Shown: piece by piece, positions 1 to 11,174 of the stretch
How positions within the stretch are numbered: position 1 is the stretch's first letter
Layout of the letters: the number at the start of each line of letters is the position of its first letter
From: Daphnia pulex
Lineage: Eukaryota; Arthropoda; Branchiopoda; Diplostraca; Daphniidae
Direction: 5' to 3'
NCBI RefSeq assembly: GCF_021134715.1
Contig: NC_060025.1
Span: 806,001 to 870,000 of the forward strand
DNA length: 64,000 nt
Made by a program: the position numbers and the translations under genes
Notes under the pieces: model-generated
The model's database searches: none
What the model was told of the DNA's origin: nothing
Seen by the model: the letters and a program-made list of their open reading frames with translations, nothing else

Positions 1-602
1 TGGGTATTAGATATGGGATCAAAACCTTGGATGGAACAGAGTGCTCGTGATCCATTTTCATTTTCCCGCGGGAAGAATGGGGCAAAAAAAAAAAAGATTT
101 CGTTGCGATGCCTGAATATTTGCAACAGTAAAAGAGGCTTTTCGAAATGCCAGTCATTCCACGTCCTGTTAAGAGGAAATCCAAATAGGAATTATTCCTT
201 TATTGCTGCGCAGTTCCTGTCGCTGATTTTATCTCGCCTCACCGTGGTTAATATTGAAAAATCTCTTTGTCGATTCATTCTCGCTGGTTGGTTATTAAAC
301 AACCACTCGGCTGACGTAATAACCAACAGACTGCTCTGCATACTGAACTGAGAAAGAAGATTCAAAGGTTTCACCATTCTCGAGGTTAAAATTTAGGAGA
401 GCCAAATTGTTGATTGTTATTCATTTCCCGTTGATTCTTTTCCTTAATCCCAGCATCTTTTAATTTAATTTTTTAATTTAATTTTACAGTAAATGTTTAA
501 TACGACGAATGAAAATTGTTGACGATAAGAAATGTATTATTATATTAAAGTTGGCCACATGCCAAACATAATTTAGATTTAAATATATTCAGCATCGTGA
601 AA
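1..602. other. Left-edge intergenic DNA
   Basis: No supported gene. The open frames here are short, lack splice-consistent neighbours and match no family I recognise. The last part is AT-rich and forms the 3' flank of the small gene that ends at 603. Confidence 0.5.
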
Positions 603-878
603 CTAATAAGACATTTTTTTGTAGTACGAAGGAGCTGGGGCCATGTAGGCTGGAGCTCTGTAAGCCGGAGGTGAATATGCTGGAGGAGAGTAAGCAGGAG
701 GAGAATATGCTGGTGGTGAATAAGCTGGAGCCCTGTACGCCGGAGCCTTGTAGGCCGGTGCGGAATAAGACGGAGCCATGTATGCAGGAGCCATGGGTTT
801 GTACCCGTATCCTGGATTGCCAGCCACCATCACGACGACCACAGCCAAGAAACAAACGGCGAAACTCATCATGGACAT
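603..878 (-). CDS. Small secreted Pro-Ala-Tyr repeat protein (copy 1)
   Basis: 91-codon coding exon on the minus strand. A hydrophobic signal peptide (MSMMSFAVCFLAVVVVMVAG) precedes NPGYGYKPMAP and then tandem AYxxP pentamers such as APAYSPPAYSPP, ending in a Tyr/Lys tail. The start is the ATG directly after a splice acceptor (ccag|ATG, 879). An upstream non-coding exon ends at a donor near 973 (caaag|gtaatt), as in three paralogues. The composition fits an arthropod cuticle or other extracellular-matrix protein; the function is inferred. It differs from the copy at 45961 at only two residues in the mature reading frame (A/V and S/M) although about 45 kb away. The upstream TATA-like sequence is near 1060-1070. 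Confidence 0.85.
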   Translation of the reverse strand: MSMMSFAVCFLAVVVVMVAGNPGYGYKPMAPAYMAPSYSAPAYKAPAYRAPAYSPPAYSPPAYSPPAYSPPAYRAPAYMAPAPSYYKKMSY

Positions 879-1836
879 CTGGTCGTCAAAATTTTGAAGA
901 AACAAAAAATGGAGAAGTAAATTATAACAAATAGACAAGTCCATTTTGGACGGCCTGTTTAATTACCTTTGACTTTTAAGGTGAAACAAGATCCGAATGA
1001 GAAGAAGAGGAGAGATGGAAAGCTAACAGCTTGAAGATGCTTGAACATACTAACGCCGAGAGTATTTATGCTGCACCGTTTTGTCTTCATTTGGAATGGC
1101 ATACAGCAGCAAGGTATAGAGGACTAGGACGTTTCCGTGTTATTGGGTGCAATTCTAAGATCATGACGGTTCATTGACATGAGAAAATAATTGATCCCAA
1201 ATGGCACATAGGTCAAACGACACAAGAATTATTTTTGGACGTTTCTAATGGCCATCGGTTGTACATGGCACGAGTCAGTTCTTATATTCTCATTTCTGTC
1301 TTTTTTCCTCTGAAAAGATTTCTAACTGACTAACATTTTTTTTTATAGTATCAAAGAATCCTGAATATGCAGCGCAATGCAAACGTTTAAGGTGCCAATG
1401 GTGTCCGAAATCGGTGATAACAAACAGGTAATACGCCCAAAGATTAATTGCAGAAATTATCATCATGTGCAGTCCTTGTATTGAATATGCATAATTAACC
1501 GAGTTATTTGATCTGTTATCATAGTAGTCAAGTTTATTTAACACCGGTGAGTATTACGTTGGAGATAGACGTGATTATTTTGGTAAAGGGTTATCAGGTT
1601 CCTCATTTGTTACGTCAGCTTATGAAATCAAAGTGAATCGAAACTCCAGCTAGGCCATTTTACGTCAATAAATCAACATTTCTAATCCAGAGGTAATCTT
1701 TAATTTTGATAGTGTATTACTATTAGTTTAAATCTATAAATTTTAGGGAAATGAAAATGATTGTTCAGAAAATTCCAATACATTGTTGTGCACAAAGTAA
1801 TCTGGCAACGGCAGTGGCGCGGGAGAAAAATGTTTT
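879..1836. other. 5' region of the 603 gene and intergenic DNA
   Basis: It holds the non-coding first exon (about 975-1040, minus strand) and a CATAAATAC TATA-like element near 1060 for the 603 gene. From about 1100 to 1836 I see no gene, RNA or repeat that I can support. Confidence 0.5.
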
Positions 1837-2914
1837 CTAGTTTGGAGTTCTGGAGGCTTGAAAATTAGGAAACCAATTCGGTGTTTGCATATTGCCCAAG
1901 ATGACTCTACACTTTTGACAACCACAAGCATTGTCAATGATGTCCAGGTAAATTGCATTTAAATCTTCAAACTTTTTCTTCTCGGCCACCAGTTCCGCTT
2001 CGACTTTGTTAAACTTGTCGTAGTAAAATTGACCACTAGATTTCTCGCGTTCGTAATCAAGAGTCACGGTTTTTAAGTCGTATTCGAGTGTTTCGATATC
2101 AGAGTCGAGCATTGCCAAAATTCGGTCCCTTTTCATATTTTCCACTTCCACTTGCATCTTCTCCACTAACCTTTCGTTCTCTCTGATCTTGAGAATCTGA
2201 ATTTCTTTGTCATTGGTTTGTTCCACCACCACGATGGGCTAAAAAAAAAGAGATTTTCTTACTCTCTTGCATTATAACTTTATTAGAGCAATCAGTGAAA
2301 CAGTGATACCTTTAGCACAATTTTCTGAATGATCAGCTGCTCAACGTAGAAATTCCTTCCATTTTTGTTCAACTAAGACCACAGTAATATCATAGACACA
2401 ATTTGAATTTTTTACACGTAATCAATAAATTCTTACGTGAGTAACGACGATTGGCGTAACTCTAAGTGAAGCCCCATTTTGGCAGTTGGACATCATGGCC
2501 TCCAGTTTCTATTATTTTGTTGAAATTGAATTTTATTAGTGTAACTTTTTCTGTGAGAATAGAATTAGAATGTAAAAAAGCCTGTTTTACTTTAGATATC
2601 ATCTCCAGGGCCTCTTTTCCAAAACTGGTGATTTTACTCTAAACGGATTCATAGTGAATTCAATGACTTTAAGTTAACAAACAATTTAGTTTCCTCCTAC
2701 TTACATCACTAGCCTTTTCTGGTGGATTAATTTCATTGAGAAATCCAAACAATTTTGTCGTTAAGTGTTGCAAGCAATTCTCGTGATCTTGGAATGATTT
2801 TTCAGAGAGAGTGCTGAGCAATCTGTCTGGCTGGGGTTGCGCAACTTGCGTCAGAGTCACCACTACTAGAGTTGTTACAAAAATCAGTTTCATCAAGAAC
2901 ATTTCGTTCGCCAT
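1837..2914 (-). CDS. Secreted coiled-coil protein, tandem copy B (5 exons)
   Basis: Coding exons on the minus strand: 2705-2914, 2591-2638, 2437-2508, 2310-2372 and 1837-2238, giving 264 aa. All boundaries are GT-AG and every intron is phase 0. The N-terminus (MANEMFLMKLIFVTTLVVV) is a signal peptide. Exons 2-4 are short and carry SKITSFGKEALEMISK, KLEAMMSNC and NGRNFYVEQLIIQK. The last exon is a charged heptad-rich coiled coil (about residues 135-225) followed by SGQFYYDKFN and the cysteine motif NACGCQKCR. Its upstream neighbour (3184-4293) has the same five exons and matching motifs, so this is a tandem duplicate. I do not recognise the family. A secreted, self-associating structural or egg/haemolymph protein is possible but unproven. 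Confidence 0.8.
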
Positions 2915-3183
2915 GGCTACCGATCTAAAATAATCACCAGGTGTTTTCAACGGAGACTTCTCAACTAACGCTAATCGCAAAGTGGTCGTGATTATGGCGA
3001 CTCATTTCGTTCGTTTAGGAACGTGAATATTTCAGCCAAGTATGCTCAAATTTCAATTCGATTCACGTAGAAGAAAAATTGCAAGCGAAAACTTAATCCT
3101 TATAGTATTGTATTACTCAGAACAGCAAGGGTTGTAAGAAATGAGAGCAGGAAGAAAGCAACAATTTATAGGACACGCGTTTC

Positions 3184-4293
3184 CTAATGAATAGTCGGAG
3201 TGTTGACCGTAGTAGTTTTCCATAGGACTTCCGAAGTATTCGTTTCTTTTTCGACATTTCTTCCGGTGCTGAGAATATTCGCCCAGTTGTTTGGTGTTTG
3301 ATTGTTTCTGCATCTTGTACATCCGCAAACATTGGTCAGAATTTCGTCATATTTTTCCTTGAGACTGGCGTATTTTTTCCTCTCTTCCTGCAACTCGAGG
3401 CTGCGCTGATTGAAGCGGTTGTAATAGAAGTTTCCGCTCTGGTACTCGTGATTTCGACTTTGAATCATCTGTTCTAATCTCACTTTCAGTTTCTCGATTT
3501 CGGCTCTTTTACTTGCCGCAAGACTTAACTTTTGCGAACCCAATTGTTCTTGTTCCGCTTTTTCTTTGGCTATTTTATTCAACGAAGCCTTCAGTTTGTC
3601 AATTTGTATTATGTTATCTACTTCCGCTCTCAATCTGGGCTAAAATGATGTAACAGATGAAACCAACTGGATCAAGTCCAAACCACTAACAATAAAAGCA
3701 CTACCTTAATTTCAGTTTTCTGAATAGCCAGCTGCTCAACAAAGAAACTCTTTCCATCCATATTGAACTGTAGAATCAAGAAAAACGTTAATTTTTCAAA
3801 AATCGTGCTAAAAAATCCAATCCCCAAGTAGAGACTCACGTGATTAGCGATTTCGGGCGGAGTTGTTAGATTGATTCCTCTACATTTCAACATCAAATTA
3901 GTAATTTTCTAATTGAGGGGGGGAAAATGTGTTAATAACAACAGTGATACAGATTATGCGTAGAAAATAGTATGTTTTACTTTATTGATTATTTCTTCGA
4001 CTTCTTTTCCAATAGCATTGAAGCCAGCCTGCCCAAAAGGGTCACAGTCATTAATATTTTAAAGTGCGCCATAGATGAAAAGAAAATTATTTGACACCTA
4101 CGTTGTTGGCGTTTCCTGGTCGATTGAGTTTGACCATAGATTCAGCGAGCGACGTGTTCAAATAACTGATGCAAACTTCGTTGTTTTGAAACGAGTTTTC
4201 CGAGAGAGGACTCGCCATAAATCCTCCTTGATACTGAGCGTTAGCCAATGCCATCAAAACAGCCAGTCCCAACAGGAAAATTGCCTTTGCCAT
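3184..4293 (-). CDS. Secreted coiled-coil protein, tandem copy A (5 exons)
   Basis: Coding exons on the minus strand: 4102-4293, 3981-4028, 3840-3908, 3705-3767 and 3184-3639, giving 275 aa with phase-0 introns throughout. The signal peptide is MAKAIFLLGLAVLMALANAQ. It continues with AGFNAIGKEVEEIINK, KITNLMLKC and DGKSFFVEQLAIQK, each aligning with copy B exon by exon. The last exon holds a long charged coiled coil, then SGNFYYNRFN and NVCGCTRCR, and a C-terminal tail that is longer than and unlike copy B. The shared CGCxxCR motif near the end of the coil suggests a disulphide or metal-binding knot. The family is unknown to me; the extracellular location follows from the signal peptide. Confidence 0.8.
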
Positions 4294-6867
4294 TGTTGGT
4301 GCCCGTGAAAAAGAAATAAAATATCCGACTTTAATATGAAAATTGTAATATTTAAAGCAGTCTCGAAACTATGCAGATGAATGAATTTCGTTCTAGCTGC
4401 TTCCTACTGAGAAATGTTTTCTCTACTAACGCAATTTGCGAAATGGCTAAAAGCTGTTCAATAGAAATGTTTCTGTTTGATTTTGAACGTGATTATTTTA
4501 TTCGAGTGAGATCAAGTATCCTATCAAATCCAAATGTGAATAAAAGTGTCAGTTGTTAAGCAGAGCGTTCATGCGAATACTCCTTCTCCATGGTTTCAGT
4601 TACTCTAAACCTTTTTCTCTTCGTTGCCAGGACGCTGTATGGAAAAATAAGGAAAAACATTAGGTTCTGAGTAAATATGGAGACGTAGATCCATAATGGT
4701 TACTTTAAGGAATGTAGACTGATTTCTACGGATAGCACGAGGGAAAATTTAGCGCTAGAACTTGTGACTGTATAGCCCAAATCTCCCACAGCGACACTTA
4801 TATTGCACATCACTTACGGAGGACAAACGTAAAAAAGTCGAATGATATATTTTTTTCAATCAAAGGGTTAATCAATTCAATAGATTCAGGGTATATCCTG
4901 TTTACGTCTCATTGATACCAAAGTCATTTATGTACGTCACCTTATCCTTGGATTTGCTGCTCTTAATCAATTGTTGTTGTTTTTTTAATACGAAAATAGA
5001 GGTCTATCTCGTATAGAAAATCGCCTTAATGAACCGAAACGAGAAAGCTATATTGTTGCCTGAAGGGACGAAAGATATCAAATAGGGTAAAATTCTATTA
5101 GAACTATTTGTGGCTTTAATGTATTCGATTATGTTGGATTTTACAGGAGATTGAGTCGTAATCGGAGTGGTCAGAGTTCGCCCCCAGTCAATCCGGTTGA
5201 ACAAATTGCGGGAACTTCTTTTGATTATTCCATGGAAATTTGTGGGTACAAATGCTACTTAACTTGAAAATTTAAATTTTCATTATAATTTGTTGCTATT
5301 TCAATACGGATAGATTTGGATTTCGATGAAGTGCTGCCCAGTTTGGATCGTGGAGGGAATCATTCGTGTGGCTGATCTGATCACATATGTCAACATCTGA
5401 CACTACATGGCAAAGCATTAGATCATTTCCAGCTGTCAGAAGCTTCTGTTTCAGTTACATTTATTTTTCAAGACATTTCTCGCTGCTAATTTGAGGTAAA
5501 CTTGGGTTGTAGCTGACCGTTTTTATCCTGAAACAAAGTTCACTTGTTAGATTTTTGGAACCATATTTTTTTTTGTACTTTACTACTTTGCACATCTCTG
5601 AAACAATTATCGGCAGTTGCTGTAAGGAAATTTATTAGTAAAAACTGACAGTAACTGAAACAGCAACAAAGCTCACTTGTTCGCAATAACAGCATCTCGA
5701 CACCATTTACCCCCGAGTTGCGCCTCCTCCATTCCTCCTTCATGGTAAATTCGAGTGTCTGTAACTTGTCGGTGATGTGTTCTATTCCGTGTACATGTTG
5801 GATAACCTTAATGTTTTTCATCGAACTTACAGTCTGAGGAAACGTGAAAGTCGTGCAGCCGACCGTCAACTATTTTGTTCAAATTCATTCCATTCTACTG
5901 AATGTGTCATCGAAATTAAACAGGTATCAACCAACACTAGCTTAGATCACCAACTCCAGAATGGATCTAACTCCCATTCCATTTTCTAGAGAGCCTTGGA
6001 TAACTGATTGTGGTTTCATGTGTAAGTTCACTTAACATGTTACTGAACTTTCTTCGTTCAAAAAGGACAAGGACTATACAGTCAATAAGATTCCGTGTTT
6101 GCTAACCTGTTGGCTGCTACCCTTGAATCTCCCTGTTTGTCAACAACAAAAAAAGAGGTTCAGTATTGTGATCATGCTATCATAAATGGAAGTTGTGTTT
6201 ACATTCAATTTAGAGAAGTTGTCATCTAATAGCAATGTTAACAATTTTATGTTTTCTTATTTAGATATGGCCTGTAAGACCAAATGTCTGGTTGTCACTC
6301 CAAAATAAGGCAATGACTACACGTTCAACGCGGATTATTCGTTTTGTCATCGAACTTGACTCATTCCATCTTCTGGATTGCTCAGGAAACCTGATTGGCG
6401 TTTTCTGTGTAACTTCATTGTCATGCCACTGAATTTAAATTTCGTTTACATTTTGTTTATCGATTTAGCCATTTAGGTAATGACCGAGAAGATGCGGCCT
6501 ACATGAATATCATTTCGTCGGCCATTATCATTCGACTACCCAACCGGCTTCTACTACCCTGGTCTCAACACAGCAAGGAGTTTTACCCTTAAGATTTTTG
6601 GCTGTTCGCGATGTGAGATATTTCGTTAGACGAGATGTTGATTTTGGCGAGAAAAATATTGCGTGAGTAACTAATATTTTTTCTTTATATTTGATTCAAT
6701 CTAAAGAGGTCACATAATTTTACTGCATTCATCGTCATTATACCCTTTCATTATCATTTCCATACTGCAGAGCTAAAACTGTCTTTTTGTAGGTCTGAAT
6801 ATTACTCATTGAATGATATATTGGTGAATATATACTCAAATGTCATATAAAGTGAGTTTTAAGCCAT
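4294..6867. other. Intergenic region with exon-like fragments
   Basis: No complete gene could be built. On the minus strand between about 5840 and 5660 a stretch encodes KNIKVIQHVHGIEHITDKLQ and continues with coiled-coil-like sequence. It is preceded by an acceptor-like tttcctcag and followed by GT motifs, so it may be an exon of an undetected or decayed gene. A second possible minus-strand exon lies near 5100-5200 (RTLTTPITTQSPVKSNIIEY). Neither has a convincing partner exon. The rest is AT-rich and featureless to my eye. Confidence 0.35.
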
Positions 6868-7310
6868 AACCATTTGGTATTCATTTTGAAATTGGTTTTT
6901 GTAGACCCATCCCCTGCAAAAGGAAAGGCCAGTTGGCCGCTCGAAGGTCACGGAGATCATTACGAAAACGTGCCATGCAGTGGTGTAGAGGTTGGGTGAG
7001 AACGACACGTGTTCATAACCATTTGGTATTCATTTTGATATTGGTTGTTGTAGACCCATCCCCCAGCAACGACAACCTGCAAAAGAAAAGGCACGTAAAA
7101 CTTGTCAAAAAGAGGAAGGGTGAGAACGGGATGTGTTACATAACCATTTTCATTTTGATATTGGCTGTTGTAGACCCATCCCCAGAAACTTCATCCTGCA
7201 AAAGGAAAGGGCAGTCCGCCTTTCCTTCACATTCGAAGGTCACGGAGATTATTATTTAAAACGCGTCATGCAGTGGTGTAGAGGTTGAGTGAGAACGGGA
7301 TGTGTTTCAT
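6868..7310 (+). repeat. Three-unit imperfect tandem repeat
   Basis: Three diverged direct repeats start near 6868, 7017 and 7142 (about 149, 125 and 169 bp). Each begins aaccat...attcattttgatattgg, passes through ttgtagacccatcccc and a gcaaaaggaaagg block, and ends gagaacgggatgtgttt/cat. Units 1 and 3 also share gaaggtcacggagat and catgcagtggtgtagaggttg, which unit 2 has lost. Each unit carries a pyrimidine-rich tgtag|acccat that resembles a splice acceptor. It lies just upstream of the pseudogene promoter. No function is known to me. Confidence 0.75.
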
Positions 7311-7369
7311 CATTTTTAAGCAGCTGCAATAGCCGCAAGGCTTAAGAGGTGAGGGTGATCAAAAAATCG

Positions 7370-7402
7370 TATAAAACGAGAGAGAAAAGGCGAAGGTAAA
7401 TC
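7370..7402 (+). promoter_or_regulatory. TATA box and initiator of the 7464 pseudogene
   Basis: TATAAAAC at 7370-7377 is followed by TCAGTT with its A near 7401, the spacing seen at the intact Tyr-repeat genes. The core promoter therefore looks intact although the reading frame downstream is broken. Confidence 0.65.
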
Positions 7403-7463
7403 AGTTGAGGGAGCATCTCCGACACGGCAACAACTGCAGAGCTCTGTCTGTCAGTTCGCATCT

Positions 7464-8400
7464 ATGGGTAAATATTCTGAATTTTACAAAGAGTGTGGTA
7501 TATCAATCCTTCTTTTGTTTATGTGTGCTTGTTATAATGTAATATTTATATTTAAATTTATAATTGTCTAGTAAACTGTGGCGCCGTGCTGCTGTTGTGT
7601 GTTGAATCATTAATGGCTGGGTCGACTACTGGTGTACCGATGTCTTCTTGATATGGCGGATACCAAACCGCAACGCCACCGCCTTACTACCCAAAAGCAA
7701 CTTACGCAACGACCAGTTCCTGCACCGAGGTCTTCAAGTACTACACCACTAAAGCACCAGAGTTTTATAGCACAACTTACGCTGCCCCGAGCCACTACAC
7801 TGACGCCATGAAGTTTTACTGTGCCCCGAGTTACTACACCACCAAGGCGACGTAGCATGCCTACGCATGCTGCCCCATCCTACTACACCGAAGCTCCTAA
7901 GTATTACTCTGTTCTCATCTACTTATTGCACTGATTTTCCTAAATACTACTCTGTTCCCAGCTGCTACACCGAGACTCCCGCTGATTACTACACCGAAGC
8001 GGCAAAGTACTACTCTGCCCCGATCTACACAACCACAACTGAGGCGGCCAAGTATTACGCTGCCCCGACTCACTGCACAGAAGCTGCTCTTTCGTACAAC
8101 GTTGAACAGAAATACTACACCGATGCTCCAGTTCACTACACCACGGCCTACGCTACACCACAGCCTCCAAGTACTACACCGAAGACGCCGTCTACAACAA
8201 CGTATGCTGCCTAGTTTACTACACCGAGGCTCCCAAGTACTACATCACTAAGGCGTTGGAATTCTACACGTCTATGCATGCTGCCCCTGCCTACTCCACC
8301 GAGGCCCCGCATTACTACAACACTGAAGCGCTCAAGTACTACACTACAACCTGCGCTGCCCCGAGCTACTACACCTACGTCCCGGAGTATTACTGTGCGT
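7464..8400 (+). pseudogene. Tyr-repeat secreted protein pseudogene 1
   Basis: Start and first intron are preserved: ATGG (7464-7467) with donor gtaaat, and acceptor tctag with exon 2 from 7572. The joined N-terminus reads MVNCGAVLLLCVESLMAGST, clearly related to the signal peptides of the genes at 53597 and 57684. A TGA follows soon after (MSS-stop, about 7651). Downstream, fragments of the repeat (EAAKYYSAP, EAAKYYAAPTHC) continue in shifting frames with several stops. A partial open frame remains at about 7867-8214. It is interpreted as a decayed family member; sequencing error alone would not explain so many disruptions. Confidence 0.85.
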
Positions 8401-8484
8401 AAAAGGAGTCGTAAGAAAAAAGAAGTGCCCGAACTGCAGTGCCCTATCTGTCACCAACTGCATTCCTCATCGCGATTCGCAATT

Positions 8485-9236
8485 ATGGGTAAATATTCTT
8501 TTTCTATTTGTTAATATGCCTGTTAATACTAATGTTTCAAATTATTTTTGTTTAGTTTACTATGGCGTCGTGCTCCTATTGGGTGTTGTATCGTTGATGG
8601 CTGGGTTGACTGCTGGTGTAGCGATGTCTCCTTGGTATGGCGGAAACTGAACCGCAACGCCGCCGACTTCCTACACAACTAACGCAACAACCAGTTCCTG
8701 CGCCGATGTCTTCAAGTACTACACCACCAAAGCACCGGAGTTTTATAGCACAACTTACGCTGCCACGAGCCACTACACTGATGCCCTGAAGTATTACTCT
8801 CCCTGAGTTACTACACCACCAAGGCGACGGAGTACTACATGACTACGCATGCTGCCACATCCTACTACACCGAGGCTTCTAAGTATTACTCTGTTCTCGG
8901 CTACTTATTGCACCGATTTTCCTAAATGCTACTGTTCCCAGCTGCTACACCGAGGCTCCCGCTGATTTCTCCACCAAGACGGTCGAATACTACACCGAAG
9001 CGGCAAAGTACTTCTCTGCCCTGATCTACACAACCACAACTGAGGCGGCCAAGTATTACGCAGTCCCGACTGGCTACACACAGGCCGCTCTTTCGTGCTA
9101 CGTTGAACAGAAATACTACACTGATGCTCCAGTCTACTACACCACGACCCACGCTACACCTAGCTTCAACACCGCAGCCCCCAAGTACTACACCGAAGAA
9201 GCCGCCTATTACACAACTACGTACGCTGCCTAGTTT
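8485..9236 (+). pseudogene. Tyr-repeat secreted protein pseudogene 2
   Basis: Tandem copy of the pseudogene before it. ATGG at 8485-8488 is followed by gtaaat; the acceptor gtttag leads into exon 2 at 8556. The joined frame MVYYGVVLLLGVVSLMAGLT runs to WYGGN and then TGA near 8648. Repeat remnants (KYYTE, YYTTTHAT-like) persist to about 9236 in several frames. The duplication junction lies in the repeat body of copy 1. No intact TATA box remains upstream, only a degraded gcgtaaaagg near 8396. Confidence 0.85.
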
Positions 9237-10749
9237 ACTACATCGACGAATTTAAGTATTGCCCTGCTCCAAACTACCAAACTTAGGTTCATATGTATCG
9301 CAATTTTCATGACTAAATCACCACTGCTCCGACCTACCTAAGTTCTGAAGTATTTCTCTGTATTTCTCTGTATTTCTCTGTATTTGTGAAAGATTGCTGA
9401 AATACAAGATTGATTTTAAATTACAAGTGCATGTTTCTATTTTCTCCTTAAATACCTTCTCCTGCTGACAATTGCAAACTTGAACTTTGTAAACTTAATT
9501 GTTCTTGCCAAATACACTGATAAAAATTCAAACTTTACATTTTAATAATATTTAAACTCTTCCATTTTTATAAACTCGAAGATTGAAAGTCCAACAACCA
9601 ATAATTTTATTTAAAATTCAAATCCACAACCTATTTTTCTGCTAAGTCCAGACTTTTGTTTTTGAAAAAAAATTTAAAAAAATTCCCCTTACACGAGATT
9701 TTCAAAAATTTATCGCGAAAAAGATTGATACGAATATTTTATTGCATACAAAATTTATTTTTATAACATTTTACATACATCATATACATTTCCTGTGGCC
9801 CCCAGGGGGGGGGGCCTGTCGCTTTCTCTACCGCGATAATAACATGATGCAAGTTATATGCAAGTTATTATTTGTTTGGCGCAGAAAGCTTGTTTTATCT
9901 AGCAGTTCTCGACTGTTTCAAACCTGACATTGATCAGGTTGCCTCAGTCGTATACTGCATGATTGAATGAAAACTCAAAAGACAACAGATCAAAATTTTA
10001 AAGCAGCATCACGAAATATCACTGGCAGAGCAATTTCATATGGCATGGATGAAAACACAAACACAAACATTTTTAAATCAGGAACCCAGATGCAACAGCT
10101 CAGCTACAACGGCACAGCAACTTCTGGATTACACTGCAACTGCATGCTGCATACAAAGGCTCAATCTGTCTTCGTCACACCTTTCACCATTTGGCTGCAA
10201 CAAGGTAACCACCAGCGTTAAAGAAGTGTTTGGTATACCTGTTCAAGAAAAGAAAATTAGTTTCGAGAAACACAACTGTGTACATATGCATACTCATTAT
10301 AACAAAAGAATACAAAGAGTAACAGAAAACTACGCAGACTAACAGAATAACTTTGATATCTAATTCAAACTTTCTATGGAAGCAGAGCAAATCGGTCTAC
10401 TCTCTAGTCATGTTAACTAAATCTGTAGTACTTTAGCAAGACATTTGATCAAAATAATTACTTTTTCTGTTGCATGAGATGAGACGTACGCCTAAGAAGA
10501 GGCAGCGAGACACACGAGGCACGCCATTTCGGAAATGTACAGGCACTTCCCAAGTCTGAGTTGAATGACTTGGCAAATTAGTTTCAACGTGCTAAATCAC
10601 CTGTAAATTTTCACATCAACATTTTACATTCAATAACAATAGACAATTAACAATAAATACCTTTTAATTTTCATCGTGAGGAGCGTGACAGCCAACAACC
10701 TACTTCAACTGCGTCTTGGAACAAAATGGCCGCTAAGCGTCCCTGAAGA
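9237..10749. other. Intergenic DNA, AT-rich
   Basis: Contains a short tandem run of ctctgtattt units at about 9355-9386 and a G9 homopolymer flanked by C's near 9796-9816. The open frames at 9742-10342 overlap one another, lack signal peptides and splice context, and are not called. Confidence 0.45.
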
Positions 10750-10950
10750 CACTCGCGCTACCTGGTGGATATCATTCATCCGCTTATTTAGTTAGCAGTT
10801 AGTCATGTTGAATCTAAAGGAAATATGTCAATAAATATTCCAATATTCATCCAATAAACTAAAGTTAATGGTTACCTACTGCTCGTGTTTAACATTCAGA
10901 AAAATACTTATGAATGATGAATGAATGATATCCACCAGGTAGCGCGAGTG
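10750..10950. repeat. Perfect 30-bp inverted repeat, about 200-bp element
   Basis: The 30 bases at 10750-10779 are the exact reverse complement of 10921-10950; the termini read CACTCGCGCT...AGCGCGAGTG. The 141-bp centre is AT-rich and non-coding. This is the shape of a small non-autonomous terminal-inverted-repeat element (MITE). I could not find a clear target-site duplication (flanks gaaga and tacaa), so a simple stem-forming regulatory repeat is also possible. The right arm ends 12 bp before the TATA box of the next gene. Confidence 0.7.
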
Positions 10951-10962
10951 TACAAGTACGAG

Positions 10963-10970
10963 TATAAATA
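10963..10970 (+). promoter_or_regulatory. TATA box of the 11175 gene
   Basis: TATAAATA in the context gagtataaatactttggctgtcagtcagttcc. The same context occurs on the minus strand before the paralogue at 44674. TCAGTC/TCAGTT motifs follow at a slightly short spacing (19-23 bp). Confidence 0.7.
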
Positions 10971-11174
10971 CTTTGGCTGTCAGTCAGTTCCGACTTCCGA
11001 TATCTTCAATCTGTTGCTCATCCAGCATCTCCTCCCTTTCTTCGCATCCGTTTCTTGTCAACTTTCCTGTCAAAGGTAATTGTTAATTGGATTATACCAT
11101 AATGTTTAATTAATTTTTGTCCTTATCTTTAACTGCTCAATTTCGTCGATTTTTTTCCCGAGTAGACGACGTTG

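Noticed and set aside
10040-10342. Overlapping 84- and 100-aa plus frames
   Set aside because: No signal peptide, domain or splice partner; base composition is like the surrounding intergenic DNA.
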